DNA of 64,000 nt, from assembly GCF_934668725.1 (NCBI RefSeq), contig NZ_CAKUOF010000002.1, positions 1 to 64,000 on the forward strand, given 5' to 3'. This DNA comes from an uncultured Dysgonomonas sp. GTDB lineage: Bacteria; Bacteroidota; Bacteroidia; Bacteroidales; Dysgonomonadaceae. Positions 27,254-34,655 of the stretch are shown piece after piece. The number at the start of each line of letters is the position of its first letter. Position 1 is the first letter of the stretch. The notes beneath the pieces are model-generated. The model was given only the letters and a program-made list of their open reading frames with translations, was not told where the DNA came from and ran no database searches. Position numbers and translations under genes: made by a program.

Positions 27254-28228
27254 TTATATATTTCCCATACTAAAGGCTAGATCACGTTGTTGATTGAAAA
27301 ACCGTATGCGTTGTATTTCACCACTCTCTGAAATTAAAGTAGAATGTCTTTTAAGAGAATCTATCCACTCTTTTTGAATGTTACAAATAGTTGGATTATG
27401 AGAATCAATAATATTAATGGCGAATACTCTTAAGAAGCTGTTTTGATTACCTTCGTATTCAAAATGTATATAAGACGATTCAAGGTCAATATTTGATATG
27501 TAAATATTGACTGGGTTTCCGGTTTTTTGAGTTCCTGTTGCAGCTATGTATTCAAGTTCGGAAATCATTTCTATCAATTCATTTTTGATGAGTCTTATAT
27601 CTATATCTGATAATAAATTTAGTTTATAAAAATAGTTGACATCCCCGATGAATGATTTAAATACATTCTGATCCATTATAAAAGTTGTATGTGAAATATG
27701 TCTATGTTCGGCTATAAATCTTTTTTCGACATCTGAAACTTTAGAAGGAACCTTCATTTTATGATAAGAGCCTATATCAGGTATTGCTTGCATTTGGTAT
27801 ATCCACCTGTATAGACGAAATTTGGCAATATGTGGATATGAGAGGTAAAACATATAAGGCAAGCTGTTTATTGCCAGTCGTGCTCTGGAGTTCTGCGATT
27901 TATGCATCTTTTGGAATAGTCGTATACATTGCTCCAACTTTTCGCAATAATAATCAATAGGATTTTTCTGCTCTCGCAGGTTTAAGTCCAAATCGTAAAA
28001 TACATGTCCAGTGTTTTTTATATTTATAGTATTATCGAGCGAAATAGATAATTTAGAGGATATTTGAAAAGCTTCTTCAAGAGTAAAAGGAACATCACCT
28101 CTTAATCGGCGGTAAACTGCTTCTTTTCCCATCGACAATATATCCATGAGGAGATTGGCTATATTGATGTCGTCCGATACATTATTTCGAATAGCCGCAA
28201 TAAGTTCATCATTTAATTGATTTTTCAT
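27254..28228 (-). CDS. HTH-domain protein of unknown function
   Basis: The 324-residue soluble protein has an N-terminal segment that looks like a Cro/C1-type helix-turn-helix (residues about 20-67: NIANLLMDILSMGKEAVYRR, LRGDVPFTLEEAFQISSKLS). The remaining 250 residues are mixed helix and strand without a family I recognise. Similar N-HTH proteins of about 300 residues occur in many Bacteroidota and are annotated only as putative regulators. No partner gene is adjacent: convergent mdaB on one side, a separate Cys-rich gene on the other. A DNA-binding role is inferred. Confidence 0.6.
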   Translation of the reverse strand: MKNQLNDELIAAIRNNVSDDINIANLLMDILSMGKEAVYRRLRGDVPFTLEEAFQISSKLSISLDNTINIKNTGHVFYDLDLNLREQKNPIDYYCEKLEQCIRLFQKMHKSQNSRARLAINSLPYMFYLSYPHIAKFRLYRWIYQMQAIPDIGSYHKMKVPSKVSDVEKRFIAEHRHISHTTFIMDQNVFKSFIGDVNYFYKLNLLSDIDIRLIKNELIEMISELEYIAATGTQKTGNPVNIYISNIDLESSYIHFEYEGNQNSFLRVFAINIIDSHNPTICNIQKEWIDSLKRHSTLISESGEIQRIRFFNQQRDLAFSMGNI

Positions 28229-28450
28229 AAAAATACATCGGTTGTCTAACAGAGAATTCTGTAGATTATTATAAGGCGGGTAAAAGTACAGAATTTCATT
28301 TAGGTAGTTTGTTATATAGAAGTTCCGTTGTCCTAAAAAGGTTTAAATGATGTTGTAGAGGATATAGAAATTTTAAATTTCTATTTTGTTTGTTAATAAA
28401 TCCGAAGATTTATATAAATTTTGTAGCCGATATTTTTTTCTTCAAAAATA

Positions 28451-28480
28451 AAAAGCACTCTTAAAAAAAAGAGTGCTTTT
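28451..28480. terminator. Intrinsic terminator
   Basis: A 12-base perfect stem (AAAAGCACTCTT, 28451-28462, with AAGAGTGCTTTT, 28469-28480) has an A-rich 6-base loop. It ends the Cys-rich CWC gene on the - strand. The rest of 28229-28509 is AT-rich, holds the upstream region of the HTH gene and shows no gene. Confidence 0.85.
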
Positions 28481-28509
28481 CGTTATTTCACTAGAATGCA
28501 ATGTTTCTT

Positions 28510-28731
28510 TTAAACAGTCTTTTTTTTATTTAGATATTTAGGATTTATTCCAATATTATAAAACGTGCTGTTTGCTACTTCAAGACATGTAGGACAAAGG
28601 CATCCATCATATGTATCTTTAACATAATCGCGTAAACCTATCACTTTATTGGTTTTGGAGCAATTGCATAATTCAACTCTGTCTTCTCTGCATCTGAATG
28701 ATGTTGAACAACGTGGGCATATTTTTTCCAT
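28510..28731 (-). CDS. Small cysteine-rich CWC-family protein
   Basis: The 73-residue protein has nine Cys residues in the pattern CPRC, FRC, CNC and CLCPTCL, which fits the cysteine-rich CWC family, a putative zinc- or metal-binding ribbon of unknown role. No signal peptide or membrane segment is visible. It is the first gene downstream of the cobalamin riboswitch at 28965-29145 on the same strand, about 230 bases away, and a terminator follows it. This makes it the best candidate for riboswitch control in the window, although such riboswitches usually precede B12 transport or synthesis genes. Confidence 0.75.
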   Translation of the reverse strand: MEKICPRCSTSFRCREDRVELCNCSKTNKVIGLRDYVKDTYDGCLCPTCLEVANSTFYNIGINPKYLNKKKTV

Positions 28732-28964
28732 AATTTGTAATTTTTTTAGTTTGTAATTTTATCTATTATTTACTAAGCTTAAGTTATAACGAAGCCTTGT
28801 TTCTTTTAATGATTAGGTATAGTAGAAATGCAGAATCTTTGATAAAATATATACAAATACAATATTCTCTCCAAAAGTGAGATTGTGTATTAAATATTAA
28901 AATATCCGAAACTGAATTTTACTTTGTGTTGAATTGTCTTTAATCCACGAAAGACAAAACTTCT

Positions 28965-29145
28965 ATATCATCGGCAGGTCTTCTGACTTACTCTGTCTTA
29001 AGAAACATCCTTCCCGTTTTTTAGAAACAGTGGTTTGAGATTTGTTTCAAGACTTTTATAGAGCTTACAGCAGCGGGTCTGTTCAGGATTTTCACCTGAT
29101 TCCCTTTTCATCATCAATCCGAGATAACAGATTGGTGACACCAAT
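28965..29145 (-). promoter_or_regulatory. Cobalamin (AdoCbl) riboswitch
   Basis: Read on the - strand, the element has the standard order. A 5' hairpin (ATTGGTGTCACCAAT) is followed by GGGAATCAGGTGAAAATCCT, then GAACAGACCCGCTGCTGTAAG, the B12-box region, CCACTG, CGGGAAGG, and GTAAGTCAGAAGACCTGCCG at the 3' end. These are the conserved pieces of the cobalamin riboswitch core. The first gene after it is the CWC protein. Nothing else codes between 28732 and 28965. The - strand orientation excludes the divergent transporter gene as target. Confidence 0.93.
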
Positions 29146-29352
29146 AATTGAAAACAAAGTTGTAAATAAAAAATGAGAAATAGTTCGAAATGGAAAATTA
29201 GTTATTAACAATACGAGTAATAGTTTTCCAAAAAGAAAATAGTGATTCATGGAACCCGACTTGTTAATACTGTAATTTATATAGATGAAAATGATGAATG
29301 TGGTCGCTTTATAGATTTTGTGGTTTGTGAGTTACTATGATCTTATATTTAC

Positions 29353-29360
29353 TATTTTTG
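29353..29360 (+). promoter_or_regulatory. Candidate -7 promoter box (TATTTTTG)
   Basis: This is an exact match to TAnnTTTG, 22 bases before the transporter start codon. A TTTG at 29324-29327 may be the -33 element, but the spacing (25 bases) is a little long. Confidence 0.45.
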
Positions 29361-29382
29361 CGCCTTCAATTAAAAATTATAA

Positions 29383-29979
29383 ATGGAAACAAAAAACGTG
29401 AAAATTGAAGTTGCCGATCCTACCACACTCGGATTGTTTGGTTTGGCGATTGTAACACTTGTAGCATCATCTCAAAAGATGGAATTGACTTCAGGTCTTT
29501 CTCTAGTATTACCTTGGGCTATATTTTTGGGTGGTATTGCACAATTAATAGCATCTTTATTTGATTTTAAGCATAACAATTTATTTGGAGCGACAGCCTT
29601 TAGTGCCTACGGCTTGTTCTGGATTGGTATGGCTATGAGCTGGTTAATCAAGCTTGGTTGTTTTGGCGATACATTGGCACAGGCGATAGATGTAAAGCAA
29701 TTGGGATTTGTATTTATAGGATATATGATATTGACAATAGTCTTTACTGTATCAGGACTTAAAATGTCGAAAGCGATGTTTGTTCTTTTACTTCTAATTG
29801 TAGTCTTATTCTTAGGGCTGGCTTTAGACTCGTTTGGTTGCGGTCATGTATGGCATGCAGTAGCAGCTTATGCAGAGTTGGCTATATCGTTGCTTACATT
29901 CTACGTATTGGCTGCGAAGTATCTGAATAGCTTTTTCGGAAGAAATATAATACCTGTAGGTAGTCCTATATTGAAATAA
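29383..29979 (+). CDS. satP: Acetate/succinate transporter, GPR1/FUN34/SatP (AceTr) family
   Basis: The 198-residue integral membrane protein has about six hydrophobic helices. The N-terminal ADPTTLGLFGLAIVTLV is the family signature (NPxPLGL-like), followed by GGIAQLIASLFDFKHNNLFG and SAYGLFWIGMAMSWL, conserved in SatP proteins. These carry acetate and succinate across the inner membrane with protons. Length matches the family. Direction of flow is not known, though export of fermentation acids or uptake are both plausible. It is monocistronic, with its own promoter box and a strong terminator. Confidence 0.92.
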   Translation: METKNVKIEVADPTTLGLFGLAIVTLVASSQKMELTSGLSLVLPWAIFLGGIAQLIASLFDFKHNNLFGATAFSAYGLFWIGMAMSWLIKLGCFGDTLAQAIDVKQLGFVFIGYMILTIVFTVSGLKMSKAMFVLLLLIVVLFLGLALDSFGCGHVWHAVAAYAELAISLLTFYVLAAKYLNSFFGRNIIPVGSPILK

Positions 29980-29995
29980 GAATGGTACGAAGCAA

Positions 29996-30035
29996 AATAA
30001 AATAAGGCATCTCTTTCGGGATGCCTTATTTTATT
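29996..30035. terminator. Bidirectional intrinsic terminator
   Basis: A 15-base stem built on AAAATAAGGCAT (29999-30010) and ATGCCTTATTTT (30021-30032) has a 10-base loop. It lies between the convergent satP and fabD genes. Confidence 0.88.
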
Positions 30036-30077
30036 ATTTAGTGCAAGCAGAGTAATAAATAATCTGTGATTTTGATC

Positions 30078-30959
30078 TTATTGTTTTCCGCTGGTAGCAA
30101 TTTCTTTATTAATCTTTTTAACAAGACCTTGAAGAACTGATCCCGGTCCTAGTTCTACAAATTCAGTAGCACCGTCAGCAATCATATGTTCAGCCGATTG
30201 AGTCCATTTAACAGGAGCAGTCAATTGAGCAATCAGGTTTGTTTTGATTGTTGCAGGGTTGGTTTCAGCAACTGTTGTTACATTCTGGTATACAGGACAA
30301 ATCGGAGCCGAGAATTCAGTTTCGTTAATAGCTTTCTCTAACTCTTCTTTAGCCGGATTCATCAATGGAGAGTGAAATGCACCACCAACACTAAGTTTTA
30401 GAGCACGTTTAGCACCGGCCTCTTTTAATAACTCACAAGCTTTATCGATACCTGCGTTTGTACCCGATATTACAATTTGTCCGGGGCAGTTGTAGTTTGC
30501 AGGTACTACTACCTCATCGGTAATAGAAGCACATATTTCTTCCACTTTTTCATCCGGTAAACCAAGTACAGCAGCCATTGTCGAAGGATTCAATTCACAA
30601 GCCTTTTGCATAGCTAATGCACGTTTGTAAACAAGTTTCAAACCATCTTCGAAAGACAGGGCGTTGGCTGCAACAAGTGCCGAAAATTCTCCTAAAGAGT
30701 GACCGGCAACCATATCAGGTTTAAATTCTTCACCTAAAGTTTTAGCAAGAATTACCGAGTGTAAAAATATAGCTGGTTGGGTTACTTTAGTTTGACGCAA
30801 GTCTTCGTCAGTACCACTGAACATTAAATCTGTTATGCGAAATCCAAGAATCTCATTCGCTTTTTCGAATAAGTCTTTAGCTACAGGAGATGTTTCATAC
30901 AAGTCTTTACCCATTCCTACGAATTGTGCACCTTGACCCGGAAATACAAATGCTTTCAT
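30078..30959 (-). CDS. fabD: Malonyl-CoA:ACP transacylase
   Basis: The 293-residue cytoplasmic enzyme moves malonyl groups from CoA to acyl carrier protein for fatty acid synthesis. It shows FPGQGAQFVGMGKDL at the N-terminus, the catalytic GHSLGE with Ser88, QTKVTQPAIF (conserved Gln), and GGAFHSPLM with catalytic His196. The end VELGPGSVLQGLVKKI is also typical. It stands alone here, away from other fab genes, with a promoter box upstream and a shared terminator downstream. Confidence 0.96.
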   Translation of the reverse strand: MKAFVFPGQGAQFVGMGKDLYETSPVAKDLFEKANEILGFRITDLMFSGTDEDLRQTKVTQPAIFLHSVILAKTLGEEFKPDMVAGHSLGEFSALVAANALSFEDGLKLVYKRALAMQKACELNPSTMAAVLGLPDEKVEEICASITDEVVVPANYNCPGQIVISGTNAGIDKACELLKEAGAKRALKLSVGGAFHSPLMNPAKEELEKAINETEFSAPICPVYQNVTTVAETNPATIKTNLIAQLTAPVKWTQSAEHMIADGATEFVELGPGSVLQGLVKKINKEIATSGKQ

Positions 30960-30990
30960 ATTGATTATACTATTGTTTGATATTGATTGG

Positions 30991-30998
30991 CAAATTTA
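30991..30998 (-). promoter_or_regulatory. Candidate -7 promoter box for fabD
   Basis: CAAATTTA on the + strand reads TAAATTTG on the - strand (TAnnTTTG), 31 bases before the fabD start. Confidence 0.4.
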
Positions 30999-31000
30999 AT

Positions 31001-31026
31001 AAAAAAGATAAGAATATGTATCTTAT
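31001..31026 (-). terminator. Weak intrinsic terminator
   Basis: On the - strand ATAAGA pairs with TCTTAT, followed by CTTTTTT. It lies 42 bases after the stop of the exported protein gene at 31068. The stem is short. Confidence 0.35.
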
Positions 31027-31067
31027 ATAATTTAGTGAAGATAGTTATTCATTGTAAATGCTTGGTA

Positions 31068-31667
31068 CTAATCGAGATCCATAAACTGGATAATAAACTC
31101 TCTGTTATCATCGGGATATAAAGCGTGAAACTGATCGATAGTTTCCTGCATATCTTTTATTGTTATCTCCGGACAATCTTCGCCCGGAGTATAGTTTTCT
31201 CCTATGGGGATTGCAAAAGAACCTCCCATGCTGTTATTACCCATACCTATCCCTAGAGAGAAACCTTTCTTTATTTTATCTCTGTCGGTAGGTGTCCATT
31301 TCATGAAAATATCACCTACATAATAGGCTTTATCAGCTTCTGTTAATGATAGTGTAAGACAACTATTGGTGAGTATTTTGCGGAAAGTACCACCATCTTT
31401 ATATTGGATAAAATCAGTAAGACTGTTTCCTGTTTGCATTTTGAGGCAGAAGAAACCGTCTTTGCCAACTTTTACTTTAGATGTGCCTCTGGGACTCCTC
31501 AGAAAATTTAACTCGATCTTTTCATGATCGATTTCCGAATCGTTATCTAAAATAAATCGTCCGAATACTATCGTTTCATTGGGTTTTGTTTTTATTGGTT
31601 TACTGCTGCTGCATACTAAAAAAGTGGATATCGCTAATATGAGTAGGATAATATTATTATTCTTCAT
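31068..31667 (-). CDS. Exported (probable lipoprotein) protein of unknown function, paralog of 32780-33403
   Basis: The start at 31667 (MKNNNIILLILAIS) gives a signal peptide with Cys19 (FLVC). An upstream in-frame ATG at 31694 is less likely. After it come KTKPNETIVFGRFILDNDSE and a beta-rich stretch, then YYVGDIFMKWTP and a Gly/Met-rich patch (GIGMGNNSMGG). The same order (KPGETILMGKL, YIGNIYINWSP, FMMGMGVSFGA, then F-x-x-x-YP) is found in the protein at 32780-33403, so the two are paralogs. No enzyme family is recognised. A role in the envelope is inferred from the signal. Confidence 0.65.
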   Translation of the reverse strand: MKNNNIILLILAISTFLVCSSSKPIKTKPNETIVFGRFILDNDSEIDHEKIELNFLRSPRGTSKVKVGKDGFFCLKMQTGNSLTDFIQYKDGGTFRKILTNSCLTLSLTEADKAYYVGDIFMKWTPTDRDKIKKGFSLGIGMGNNSMGGSFAIPIGENYTPGEDCPEITIKDMQETIDQFHALYPDDNREFIIQFMDLD

Positions 31668-31691
31668 CTTTATTCTGTTGAGATTATATTG

Positions 31692-31739
31692 CAAATGTAA
31701 TAAAAAGGTCGAGTGACAGGAAAAACTCTTTTATATTTG
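31692..31739. promoter_or_regulatory. Divergent -7 boxes
   Basis: CAAATGTA (31692-31699; TACATTTG on the - strand) faces the exported protein gene. TATATTTG (31732-31739, + strand) faces the DUF1653 gene 19 bases later. Confidence 0.42.
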
Positions 31740-31758
31740 CAGCTTAATTATCAAATCT

Positions 31759-31974
31759 ATGGATTCAAAATCAAAAGAACGTTTCTTTGTACACTTTAAA
31801 GGTAACCGATACAAATTTATCAGCCTTGCCAAAGACAGCGAAACTTTAGAAGACATGGTTGTTTATCAGGCGTTATACGGTGAGTATGGGATTTGGGTAA
31901 GACCTGCCTCTATGTTTTTCGGTAAAGTAATAGTCGATGGAGTAGAGGTCGACCGGTTTAAAGAAGAACTTTAA
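31759..31974 (+). CDS. DUF1653 domain protein
   Basis: The 71-residue soluble protein matches the short DUF1653 family: FVHFKGNRYKFISLAKDSET, LEDMVVYQALYGEYGIWVRP, then MFFGKVIVDGVEV. The family is widespread, has an SH3-like or small beta fold, and has no settled function. It is transcribed alone from its own promoter box. Confidence 0.85.
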   Translation: MDSKSKERFFVHFKGNRYKFISLAKDSETLEDMVVYQALYGEYGIWVRPASMFFGKVIVDGVEVDRFKEEL

Positions 31975-32001
31975 AATAGTTTGCCTTTATAATGTATAAA
32001 A

Positions 32002-32031
32002 AAACAGCCTCGCATTTCTGAGAGACTGTTT
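32002..32031. terminator. Intrinsic terminator between convergent genes
   Basis: A stem of 10 bases (AAACAGCCTC with GAGACTGTTT) pairs better on the - strand through a G-U pair and is followed there by a run of T, so it mainly ends the nitroreductase gene. Confidence 0.7.
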
Positions 32032-32053
32032 CTATTTAGGTGATTATTTTTTC

Positions 32054-32707
32054 TTACTTTATATATTGTACTTTGCTTGCATCTCTGGGTTTAGCTTCGG
32101 GACTTTCGTTTTTGTATCCGATGGCAATACCAAAAGCAACTTCGTGGGTGTCGGGCATATTAATTTCTTTCAGAAATTCTTTCGCATCCGGATCATTCAG
32201 AATACTGGCCATATTGCCAATTGTACATGTTCCAATGTTCATTGATTCGGCACTAAGTAATATGTTTTGAGCCAACAGACCACAATCAACGGCACTATAG
32301 GGGTTACTTTTATCTTTAGCCACAATAATAAGGGGAGGAGCACCATGAAATACACTGAAACCCGGTTCTTGAGCACGTGCAGCACTACCTTTCAATTCTT
32401 TGCCTTTGGCTTTTTCGACAAAACTATCATTGATTCGTTTCAAGAGATCGGCATCTTGAATTACACGTATCTCCCACGATTGTTTATTTAAAGCACTGGG
32501 AGCACTAATTCCACAGTCAATAATAGTATCTAGCTGAGCCTGATCTATTTGTTCGGGTTTGTAAGAACGAATGCTTCTGCGGTTTTTAATCGCTTCTACA
32601 ACTTCGTTCTTATGTTCCGGTGCGGTTGTTGCCATAGTTTCTTTCATAGGTTGATTACACGATATAAAAATTAAAAACGAAAGAGATAAAACTGCGAATA
32701 TTTTCAT
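32054..32707 (-). CDS. Nitroreductase-family flavoprotein with a lipoprotein signal
   Basis: The 217-residue protein has a lipobox with Cys17 (LIFISC), so it should be anchored in the envelope, unlike most nitroreductases, which are cytoplasmic. The domain starts at about residue 35: VVEAIKNRRSIRSYKPEQID (FMN phosphate-binding Arg-Arg-Ser), APSALNKQSWEIRVI, and later GLLAQNILLSAESMNIGTCT. The motifs for FMN binding are intact. The electron source and substrate are unknown. It lies between two paralogous exported proteins on the same strand. Confidence 0.85.
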   Translation of the reverse strand: MKIFAVLSLSFLIFISCNQPMKETMATTAPEHKNEVVEAIKNRRSIRSYKPEQIDQAQLDTIIDCGISAPSALNKQSWEIRVIQDADLLKRINDSFVEKAKGKELKGSAARAQEPGFSVFHGAPPLIIVAKDKSNPYSAVDCGLLAQNILLSAESMNIGTCTIGNMASILNDPDAKEFLKEINMPDTHEVAFGIAIGYKNESPEAKPRDASKVQYIK

Positions 32708-32747
32708 GAGTACAAATATTTTGTTGTTTAAATCAGATTCAATACTT

Positions 32748-32755
32748 CAAAAATA
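32748..32755 (-). promoter_or_regulatory. Candidate -7 promoter box for the nitroreductase gene
   Basis: CAAAAATA on the + strand reads TATTTTTG on the - strand, 40 bases before the start codon. Confidence 0.4.
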
Positions 32756-32779
32756 GTCAAAAAAAGATATTTCCAACCT

Positions 32780-33403
32780 TTATTGTTTAGGCTTCTCATT
32801 CTCATAGATATAGATATTTATGGGCTGAGAGATTATTTCTTTGTTATTTCTCGGATAAAATTTATAGAAGCGTTCTGTTGTAGTTTCTTGCTCTCTAACA
32901 ATTGCAGGCATTAGGTCTACATTAGATTCTGTGGAAGGAATAGCTGCATATGCCAAGGCAACTCCTACAGCTCCAAAACTAACACCCATACCCATCATAA
33001 AATAAGGTGATCTACTTCTGTCATAATGTAATGGTGACCAGTTTATGTAGATATTTCCAATATAGAATATACTATTTGGATCATTTGCTTTTACCGTTAA
33101 ATATCCATGAGGCAGCTTTATGTATTTATCTTTATAGTAAACCTGCTTTATTTCATAAAAACCTGCCGGCACTTTGGTGATAAAGTACCCTTCGTCATCA
33201 AGTTTCACTTTGCGTTTAGAGCCGGTTTCAATATTGCGGATCTGGAATGAGATGTCTTTTTGTTTTAATTTACCTTTATTGTAAATATCGAGTTTACCCA
33301 TCAGAATAGTTTCGCCGGGCTTTGTTTCAAGTGTAAATTTTTTGTCGGCAGTAAATGAGGTAAAACCGATTAGTATCAAAAGTGCTAGTAGTGTTGTTTT
33401 CAT
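32780..33403 (-). CDS. Exported protein of unknown function, paralog of 31068-31667
   Basis: The 207-residue protein has a signal peptide (MKTTLLALLILIGFTSFTA). It carries an Ig-like or carboxypeptidase-regulatory-like beta domain (KPGETILMGKLDIYNKGKL, KVKLDDEGYFITKVPAGFYE, QVYYKDKYIKL) followed by YIGNIYINWSP and a hydrophobic Gly/Ala-rich patch (MMGMGVSFGAVGVALAYA) that could be membrane-associated. It ends with RFYKFYPRNNKEI. The shared layout with the protein at 31068 is clear. No known activity. The gene has a good terminator upstream that separates it from pheS. Confidence 0.65.
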   Translation of the reverse strand: MKTTLLALLILIGFTSFTADKKFTLETKPGETILMGKLDIYNKGKLKQKDISFQIRNIETGSKRKVKLDDEGYFITKVPAGFYEIKQVYYKDKYIKLPHGYLTVKANDPNSIFYIGNIYINWSPLHYDRSRSPYFMMGMGVSFGAVGVALAYAAIPSTESNVDLMPAIVREQETTTERFYKFYPRNNKEIISQPINIYIYENEKPKQ

Positions 33404-33416
33404 CTTTTTGAAATTG

Positions 33417-33453
33417 AAAAAGACTTGTCTTGTATATATAAGGCAAGTCTTTT
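33417..33453. terminator. Intrinsic terminator after pheS
   Basis: AAAAGACTTG (33417-33426) pairs with CAAGTCTTTT (33444-33453), with a partly paired 17-base centre. It ends pheS on the - strand, 34 bases after its stop. Confidence 0.75.
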
Positions 33454-33486
33454 CTATATAAAATATCTTTATTATATCTCAGTCAG

Positions 33487-34506
33487 TTACTGGGCGTTTT
33501 CGAATTGTTTTAAGAAACGAACATCGTTTTCAGAGAACATACGTAGGTCTTTCACTCTGTATTTCAAGTTGGTAATACGTTCGATACCCATACCTAAGGC
33601 ATATCCGGAATATACTTTACTGTCTATTCCGCAATTTTCAAGAACGTTTGGGTCAACCATTCCGCAACCCAATATTTCTACCCAACCTGTATGTTTACAG
33701 AAAGGACAGCCTTTTCCGCCACAGATATTACATGAAATATCCATTTCGGCACTAGGCTCGGTAAATGGGAAATACGAAGGGCGAAGACGTATTTTAGTAT
33801 CTGCACCAAACATTTCTTTTGCGAAGAAAAGCAATACCTGTTTCAGGTCGGCAAACGATACATTTTTATCGATATAAAGAGCTTCTACCTGATGGAAGAA
33901 ACAGTGTGCACGGTACGAAATAGCCTCGTTACGGTATACACGTCCCGGACAAATAATACGGATAGGAGGTTCTTGTTTTTCCATCACACGGGTTTGTACC
34001 GATGAAGTATGCGTGCGCAATACTACTTCGGGACTACGTGCAATGAAGAATGTATCTTGCATGTCGCGTGCAGGATGATCGTCAGCAAAATTCAATGACG
34101 AAAATACGTGCCAGTCATCTTCAATCTCGGGACCCTCGGCAATTGAGAAGCCTAAGCGTTTAAATATATCGCAGATTTCTTTTTTTACCAACGAAAGAGG
34201 ATGGCGGCTACCCAATTGTATCGGGTAAGCTGTACGGGTAAGGTCTATCGTTTCGTCCGTAGAGCTGGAATTTTCTAGATTCTCTTTTAATTCGTTGATT
34301 CTATCCTGAGCCTTGGTTTTAAGCTCATTCAGTTTTGCTCCTAATACTTTTTTCTCTTCTGCTGCTACGTTTCTAAAATCGTCCATAAGGACAGAAATCG
34401 CACCTTTTTTACTTAAAAATTTGATACGCAAATCTTCTAGCTGTTGTGTATTGGCAGCCTTTATCTCTTCTATTTCAGATAGTAGTTTGTTTATTTTATC
34501 AATCAT
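33487..34506 (-). CDS. pheS: Phenylalanyl-tRNA synthetase alpha subunit
   Basis: The 339-residue cytoplasmic class II synthetase subunit forms an alpha2beta2 enzyme with PheT (not in the window) and charges tRNA-Phe. It has an N-terminal coiled-coil (about 1-80), HPLSLVKKEICDIFKRLGFS, FNFADDHPARDMQDTFF-like motif 1 region (here SLNFADDHPARDMQDTFF), RTHTSSVQTRVM, and motif 2 (ICPGRVYRNEAISYRAHCFF). It also has FPFTEPSAEMDI and motif 3 (YALGMGIERITNLKY). The CNICGGKGCPFCKHTGW segment is a Cys-rich insert seen in many bacterial PheS proteins. Confidence 0.97.
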   Translation of the reverse strand: MIDKINKLLSEIEEIKAANTQQLEDLRIKFLSKKGAISVLMDDFRNVAAEEKKVLGAKLNELKTKAQDRINELKENLENSSSTDETIDLTRTAYPIQLGSRHPLSLVKKEICDIFKRLGFSIAEGPEIEDDWHVFSSLNFADDHPARDMQDTFFIARSPEVVLRTHTSSVQTRVMEKQEPPIRIICPGRVYRNEAISYRAHCFFHQVEALYIDKNVSFADLKQVLLFFAKEMFGADTKIRLRPSYFPFTEPSAEMDISCNICGGKGCPFCKHTGWVEILGCGMVDPNVLENCGIDSKVYSGYALGMGIERITNLKYRVKDLRMFSENDVRFLKQFENAQ

Positions 34507-34542
34507 CAGATTAAAACTTAGTCTTTATACGATATTTAATCA

Positions 34543-34550
34543 CAAAAATA
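34543..34550 (-). promoter_or_regulatory. Candidate -7 promoter box for pheS
   Basis: CAAAAATA on the + strand reads TATTTTTG on the - strand, 36 bases before the pheS start. The metN region faces the other way. A GTGACCTTAA half-motif is at 34596-34605. Confidence 0.42.
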
Positions 34551-34655
34551 CACTTTTCTTTTTTAAATAGAGAAACAGTCATTCAATAAAGCCCTGTGAC
34601 CTTAATTATTTTTTGTTACTTTGCTTTTCAAAAAGATCGAAAAAAGGTTAGCCAA

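Noticed and set aside
34507..34655. SAM or S-box riboswitch before metNIQ
   Set aside because: The 149-base gap lacks the conserved riboswitch cores and is mostly AT. Only a GTGACCTTAA half-motif and the pheS promoter box were seen.
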